Positions 60,036 to 64,000 of a DNA stretch of 64,000 nt are shown here, one piece after another. Position numbers and translations under genes: made by a program. Location of the stretch: NCBI GenBank assembly GCA_900466605.1, contig UBMU01000021.1, positions 1 to 64,000 on the forward strand. The letters are read 5' to 3'. A model generated the notes under the pieces. That model was not told where the DNA came from, made no database searches, and worked only from the letters and a program-made list of their open reading frames with translations. The DNA comes from Hyphomicrobiales bacterium. Its GTDB lineage: Bacteria > Pseudomonadota > Alphaproteobacteria > Rhizobiales > Rhizobiaceae. Position 1 is the first letter of the stretch, and each line of letters starts with the position of its first letter.

Positions 60036-60988
60036 TATCGCCTCCGTTGCCGCCAGGCAGATTGTTCCAGCAGGCTTCGCAATTGAGGGGTGACTTCTTC
60101 GGCAGCGGAAATCGGAAGCATTGGCAGTCCCAGCTGGCGTTGCCAGGCTCTGAGTTCGTCGCCACGGTCCTTTGCGAACTTGTCGATCGATCGGCGCACG
60201 ACTGGCCGGCCCAGCGACAGCTCGGCTTGCAGCATTCCGCCACTAACGACAATCTCGCCAGAGGAGGGCAATTCGAGCAGAAATGGATCGTAAATGAGAA
60301 GGCACACGACGTCGTTTCGCGACGAGAGCTGAAGTAGCAGCTGACGCGTCGTTTCGCTATGACCGTCGAAGTCGCTTACAACGACCAAAAGAAAATCGTG
60401 GTGGGCGATCTCAGCAACCCGGTGAAGCACGTCATCAAGGGCAACAGGCGACTGGGGGGCCGAATAGGTCGCATCCAACTTCCCGTTCATGGTCGCGATC
60501 CGATCGGCGAACGCGATTACTGCGTTTCGGCTGCGATGGGGTTTCACTTCGCTGACGTTCTGATCGTCGAAGACAAAACCACCGATGCGGTCACCGGAGC
60601 CGAGAATGCGCCAGGCTGTCACCATCGCGGCTTCGGCGGCCGCGACCGACTTCATGGCAAGCCGGCTTCCAAAGAACATGTTGATGCGTTGATCAACCAC
60701 GAGAATCGCGGGGCGCTCCTTCTCTTCGCCGTAGACCCTGACGACCGGCTTGCTGGTGCGCGCCGTGACGCGCCAGTCGATCGACCGCACGTCGTCTCCT
60801 GGGAGGTATTCTCGCAGCTCCTCGAAGACGAGGCCGCGGCCCCGCATCGCCGATTGCATTCGGCCCGCAAGCTGCTGATGTCTACGAGACTTCTGGATGA
60901 AGGTGAGGTCTCGAGCGCGGCTTTCGAGCGCAACGAGTTGCTGCGTTGTTACGTGGACCCCGACGGTGCGATCCCCTCCGTTGCTCAT
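60035..60988 (-). CDS. DUF58 protein
   Basis: A 317-residue DUF58 protein: ARDLTFIQKSRRHQQLAGRM, then the family signature EELREYLPGDDVRSIDWRVT and ARTSKPVVRVYGEEKERP. A VWA-like C-terminal half follows, with VVSDFDGHSET. No membrane segment. The ATG overlaps the MoxR stop (ATGA). DUF58 proteins are the standard second gene of MoxR operons. Confidence 0.88.
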   Translation of the reverse strand: MSNGGDRTVGVHVTTQQLVALESRARDLTFIQKSRRHQQLAGRMQSAMRGRGLVFEELREYLPGDDVRSIDWRVTARTSKPVVRVYGEEKERPAILVVDQRINMFFGSRLAMKSVAAAEAAMVTAWRILGSGDRIGGFVFDDQNVSEVKPHRSRNAVIAFADRIATMNGKLDATYSAPQSPVALDDVLHRVAEIAHHDFLLVVVSDFDGHSETTRQLLLQLSSRNDVVCLLIYDPFLLELPSSGEIVVSGGMLQAELSLGRPVVRRSIDKFAKDRGDELRAWQRQLGLPMLPISAAEEVTPQLRSLLEQSAWRQRRR

Positions 60989-61965
60989 GAGACGGCCACC
61001 AACTCGGTGATACGATCGATGACATGATCAGCGGTGGTGTTGGAGGCATGAGCCTCATAGGAGAGGATTAGGCGATGTCGGAACACATCGTTTGCGACCG
61101 CCTTGACGTCATCAGGCGTGACGTAGTCGCGCCCCTGCAGCCATGCATAAGCGCGCGACACCTTATCCAGGCCAATGACGCCACGAGGGCTCACGCCAAC
61201 CTGCAGCTGCTTTGCAAGATCCTTGTCGTACCGGTCGGGATAGCGTGTGGCGATGACGAGGGAGACGATATATTTTTCGACGGGTTCGGAGACAGTCACG
61301 ACGCCGATCTCCTTGCGCGCATCGAAAATCGACTCAGGGTTTAGCCGTTCGATCTTCGCATGCTGGCTCTTGTCCTGAGGAGCCGCGTTTTCCTCGTCCC
61401 GATTGAGGCGCATGATCGCCGCCTCCGATTTCTCGTCCGGGTAGCTGACTTCGACGTGCATGAGGAAACGATCGAGCTGTGCTTCCGGCAAGGGATAGGT
61501 GCCTTCCTGCTCGATCGGGTTTTGCGTTGCCATCACCATGAAGAGGTCGGGAAGCGGATAGCTTCGTCCGCCGACGGTCACCTGACGTTCTTCCATTGCC
61601 TCGAGGAGCGCGGATTGTACCTTTGCCGGCGCGCGATTGATTTCGTCGGCCAGGATCAGGTTTGCAAAGATCGGCCCCTGCTGGAACTTGAATTCACCCT
61701 TGCCGCCCTCCGAAAAATAGATCTCGGAACCCGTAATGTCGGCAGGTAGCAGATCTGGGGTGAACTGCACGCGCGACAATTCGGAGTCGAGATTCTTCGC
61801 GAGACTCTTGATCGCTCTCGTCTTTGCAAGGCCCGGCAGTCCCTCGACGAGCAAATGGCCGTTGGCCAGAAGGCCAAGTAGCAGTCGCTGAACCATTGTA
61901 TCCTGGCCGATGATCGACTGTCCGACACGCTTGCCTAGATCGAGAACATCGTCACGTGCCGCCAC
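60985..61965 (-). CDS. MoxR-family AAA+ ATPase
   Basis: A 326-residue MoxR ATPase. Walker A GLPGLAKT is at 42-49, Walker B LILADEIN at 103-110, with ATQNPIEQEGTYPLPEAQLD (sensor 1 and pore region) and an arginine-finger helical lid (QVGVSPRG). The frame opens with a GTG at 61995, but GGAGG lies inside that stretch, 8 bp before the GTG at 61965, which is chosen. It is the first gene of the operon and presumably acts as a chaperone-like ATPase on the VWA partner proteins. Confidence 0.9.
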   Translation of the reverse strand: MAARDDVLDLGKRVGQSIIGQDTMVQRLLLGLLANGHLLVEGLPGLAKTRAIKSLAKNLDSELSRVQFTPDLLPADITGSEIYFSEGGKGEFKFQQGPIFANLILADEINRAPAKVQSALLEAMEERQVTVGGRSYPLPDLFMVMATQNPIEQEGTYPLPEAQLDRFLMHVEVSYPDEKSEAAIMRLNRDEENAAPQDKSQHAKIERLNPESIFDARKEIGVVTVSEPVEKYIVSLVIATRYPDRYDKDLAKQLQVGVSPRGVIGLDKVSRAYAWLQGRDYVTPDDVKAVANDVFRHRLILSYEAHASNTTADHVIDRITELVAVS

Positions 61966-62064
61966 AATCACTTCCTCCGATTTCCGGGGCGGCACTCAGA
62001 GCCGCATCCTCTTTTCCAGGGGCTTGTATCCAACTGCCAATCTGGTGATTTCCGAAAATCACGT

Positions 62065-62091
62065 GAAGTACGTTACAGTAAATTTTAACGT
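62065..62091 (+). promoter_or_regulatory. shared regulatory element, copy 2 (MoxR operon)
   Basis: GAAGTACGTTACAGTAA at 62065-62081, continuing AATTTTAACGT. It is nearly identical to the copy before the arylsulfatase and in the same orientation relative to its gene, about 70-100 bp upstream of the possible moxR starts. Confidence 0.7.
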
Positions 62092-62421
62092 TTCATCGCA
62101 CCCCACACTCACGAAACCCACGATGTAAGCGGATACCGTCCGGCCACCATCCTTTCGGACGGCTGCATCGGGTTGACAAAAAGGCAAAGCGGGCTTCGGC
62201 TGTGGTCAGTGGAAGTAGACAACGTAACCCGCAAAGCAAGACTCTAGGGTGTCGCGAGTAGGAGATTTTGGGTCTTATACGCCACGCCAATAGGTCGACT
62301 TTCGGGATCCTAAAGAATGGTGTGTTCGCCATGACATCTGCCCTTTCCTTGGGCCTAACAAAAGCTATCGTGGTCTAGAGCCTCAGATCATGGGCCGCGC
62401 CACGCAAATACGCATCGAATG
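62092..62421. other. intergenic region with no supported gene
   Basis: About 330 bp between the divergent MoxR operon and the small gene at 62497. It has frames without ribosome sites or family patterns; nothing else was recognised besides the flanking regulatory elements. Confidence 0.4.
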
Positions 62422-62438
62422 TTACAGTAACGTACTTC
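62422..62438 (-). promoter_or_regulatory. shared regulatory element, copy 3 (small gene)
   Basis: TTACAGTAACGTACTTC on the plus strand, the reverse complement of GAAGTACGTTACTGTAA. Relative to the plus-strand gene at 62497 it has the same orientation as copies 1 and 2 have to theirs, and ends 58 bp before that start. Confidence 0.65.
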
Positions 62439-62496
62439 TCACGGCGTCCGTTTCGCGCATCATACGGTCCACCTTATGGGGGAGGCGGTTGATCCG

Positions 62497-62790
62497 ATGG
62501 GCGATACCCGAGCCTTCGCAAAAAACGGTTCGAAGGACGCGCAGCGTGGCCTTTGGCGGCTGTTGCTGAAGCTGCCTTCCGTTCGCGGCCGCCTGCAGGT
62601 CATTGCTGCCGGGTCGAGCCATCTCAATGAACTCTTCGAAGCCTATGAAGAGGCGAACGTAGCCCTCGGACGCTTTCAGAAAGAGCGAGATCGGGAGAGC
62701 TGCCCGCTGATCGAAGAGTACGAGGCCCTCTGTGCCGAAATCGAAAGCGACGTGCTCAGGCTCGTCCTTGACGACAAGAATTCCCTCTAG
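62497..62790 (+). CDS. hypothetical small helical protein
   Basis: A 97-residue soluble, charged, probably all-helical protein (HLNELFEAYEEANVALGRFQ is the clearest amphipathic stretch). No signal peptide and no family known to me. The ATG at 62476 is in frame, but GGGGGAGG lies between it and the ATG at 62497, 11 bp before the latter, which is therefore preferred. The shared GAAGTACGTTAC element upstream ties it to the arylsulfatase and MoxR operons. Confidence 0.6.
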   Translation: MGDTRAFAKNGSKDAQRGLWRLLLKLPSVRGRLQVIAAGSSHLNELFEAYEEANVALGRFQKERDRESCPLIEEYEALCAEIESDVLRLVLDDKNSL

Positions 62791-62921
62791 CCGTCCTCCT
62801 TTCACTGCCTGTTTAGGCCCTCCTTTGAATTACATTAGAGATTTCGGTTGCAACTTTATGTCATTGAGTCAATAAAACTTCTGCGCAGATTTCAGCTTGG
62901 ACGATTGCTCTGGGGACGACC

Positions 62922-64000
62922 ATGAGTGCTGGAGTTCATGACAGACGCGAACAAGATTTGGACTGCAAACAGGCACGGGATGCGCTTGATCGGCTTCTCG
63001 CCGACCCAAGATTTAGAGTCCCGGATCGCCAGAAATCCATCCTGCTCTATCTGGTCCAGCGACATTTCGAGCACGAGAGTGTGAAGGCTTATGCCATTGC
63101 GGTTGACGTCCTGGGGCGGCCGAGCAACTTCGACCCTGGCACCGATCCGATTGTCCGCATTGAAATGAGCCGCCTTCGCTCCTCGCTTGAGGCATACTAT
63201 CTGGCGTTTGGCGATGAGCACGACGTCTGGATCAGCATCAAGAAGGGAAAATACGTCGTCTGCTTTACCGAAAGGGCAGTGGCTTCAACGGCGCATTGCG
63301 CAGATCTCGAGGCATATCACAAGCCAGTTGATTTCGTGCAAAATCGTGCGGTTCCGGCACCGGTGGAGAAGCTATATCAGAAGCAGGCTAGGCGATTTGC
63401 TCTGCCCTCGATCGTAGCCGTGGCGGCTATCACGGTGGCCACCTACGCTTACATCTCCAGGCCGACCATATCCGAAAAGCCCACTGTTTACGTATCTGTC
63501 GAGGCTGCCAGCCCTGACCGTGCCGCAGAGGCAAATCAGATGCGAGATGGCCTGCTGACGGCCCTAACGCAGTTCCAGACCCTGAATGTCGCGCAGCCGG
63601 CATATGCGTCGGCTCGAGCCAACGGGTCTGATCGACGCTATGAAATTCAACTCAAGTATTACGGCGATGGCGATGATCGCAGTGTCTGGTGGCAGGTCGT
63701 CGAGAACGCCACCGGCAGGCTGCTGATGTCCGGCCTTGAGCGTGTCGACACGACAGGAAAGAATGACACCACCGTACAGGATGAAATTGTCAAGACTCTC
63801 GCGCAACGGATCGCGGCAAACCGGGGCATCATCAATGCCATCGAGCTGCAGGCCGATGGTTCGTCTCTCGGGAACGGATGCGTGATAAGGGCCGAGTACG
63901 CGCTCGATATCAGGGGCGATCTCGGCGAGGCGATGGAGTGCCTGCAACAGACACTTCGGTTGAGGCCCGACGATTCCGATGCCAGTGCATTGCTGGCACG
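62922..64000 (+). CDS. membrane-anchored protein of the rhizobial adenylate-cyclase-like/TPR type, 3' truncated
   Basis: The frame starts at ATG 62922 (GGGGACGACC upstream) and is open to the window end, giving 359 codons. The N-terminal 110 residues include LLADPRFRVPDRQKSILLYL, then KAYAIAVDVLGRPSNFDPGT, DPIVRIEMSRLRSSLEAYY and KKGKYVVCF. I know this region from rhizobial proteins often annotated as adenylate-cyclase-like or CadC-like. A membrane segment (SIVAVAAITVATYAYI, about residue 170) and a periplasmic domain follow, and TPR-like sequence (LGEAMECLQQTLRLRPDDSD) starts at the very end. No catalytic cyclase domain is visible in this part. Function unknown; it could be a sensor. Confidence 0.7.
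   Translation, partial: MSAGVHDRREQDLDCKQARDALDRLLADPRFRVPDRQKSILLYLVQRHFEHESVKAYAIAVDVLGRPSNFDPGTDPIVRIEMSRLRSSLEAYYLAFGDEHDVWISIKKGKYVVCFTERAVASTAHCADLEAYHKPVDFVQNRAVPAPVEKLYQKQARRFALPSIVAVAAITVATYAYISRPTISEKPTVYVSVEAASPDRAAEANQMRDGLLTALTQFQTLNVAQPAYASARANGSDRRYEIQLKYYGDGDDRSVWWQVVENATGRLLMSGLERVDTTGKNDTTVQDEIVKTLAQRIAANRGIINAIELQADGSSLGNGCVIRAEYALDIRGDLGEAMECLQQTLRLRPDDSDASALLA

Noticed and set aside
1..64000. CRISPR arrays, insertion sequences, phage genes, tRNA or rRNA genes
   Set aside because: None recognised on reading both strands; no transposase or integrase motifs and no regularly spaced repeats were seen.

Overview
The window looks like DNA of a rhizobial alphaproteobacterium (Rhizobium, Ensifer, Agrobacterium group). 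The GC content is high. It carries a BA14K-family protein, a small RNA resembling the rhizobial alpha-r14 family, and a sulfo-Entner-Doudoroff cluster of the kind described from Rhizobium leguminosarum. Toxin-antitoxin pairs, several broken genes and long non-coding gaps suggest an accessory region (plasmid, chromid or genomic island) rather than core chromosome. No RNA operon, tRNA, insertion sequence or CRISPR array was seen.

Region 1 (1-2.8 kb): the C-terminal part of a large tandem-repeat adhesin-like protein, a small GlsB/YeaQ-type membrane protein, and two gene remnants. Region 2 (3-20 kb) is the most coherent part. A LacI-type regulator is divergent from an apparent 12-gene operon: ABC importer (ATPase, binding protein, two permeases), IlvD/Edd-type dehydratase, HpcH/HpaI aldolase, SMP-30 lactonase, SDR dehydrogenase, GH31 sulfoquinovosidase, TSUP exporter, aldehyde dehydrogenase, glpD and glpK. 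The GH31 enzyme keeps the K-E-R-W-Y sulfonate-recognition residues. The set therefore reads as import of sulfoquinovosyl glycerol, hydrolysis to sulfoquinovose and glycerol, sulfo-ED conversion to pyruvate and sulfolactaldehyde, oxidation to sulfolactate, and export. GlpK and GlpD would recover the glycerol. Two CG-centred palindromes sharing TCGCAGCGCT flank the divergent promoter and are good operator candidates.

Region 3 (20.7-29.2 kb): a transketolase, a luciferase-like flavin enzyme, a periplasmic methionine-sulfoxide repair operon (msrB, dipZ-like, msrA) behind a perfect 11+11 palindrome, an arginase-like remnant and an MFS transporter. Region 4 (29.2-36.6 kb): a large winged-helix/NTPase/TPR regulator divergent from a GlcG-like protein, two SDRs, a SnoaL-like exported protein and a Na+/H+ antiporter. 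Region 5 (36.9-53.4 kb): vapBC, a Tat-exported oxalate decarboxylase-like bicupin, an RND efflux pump pair, a DUF4143 ATPase, broken MFS and LysR genes, an intact LysR, small exported proteins, a DUF1232 protein, the alpha-r14-like sRNA, a GSU2403-type nucleotidyltransferase and parDE.

Region 6 (53.9-64 kb): a Tat-exported arylsulfatase, then a tightly overlapping Bat/MoxR-type operon (MoxR, DUF58, DUF4381, two VWA proteins, BatD-like), a small gene, and a membrane-anchored protein running off the end. The arylsulfatase, the MoxR operon and the small gene share an almost identical upstream element (GAAGTACGTTACNGTAA), always in the same orientation relative to the gene. This suggests one regulon.
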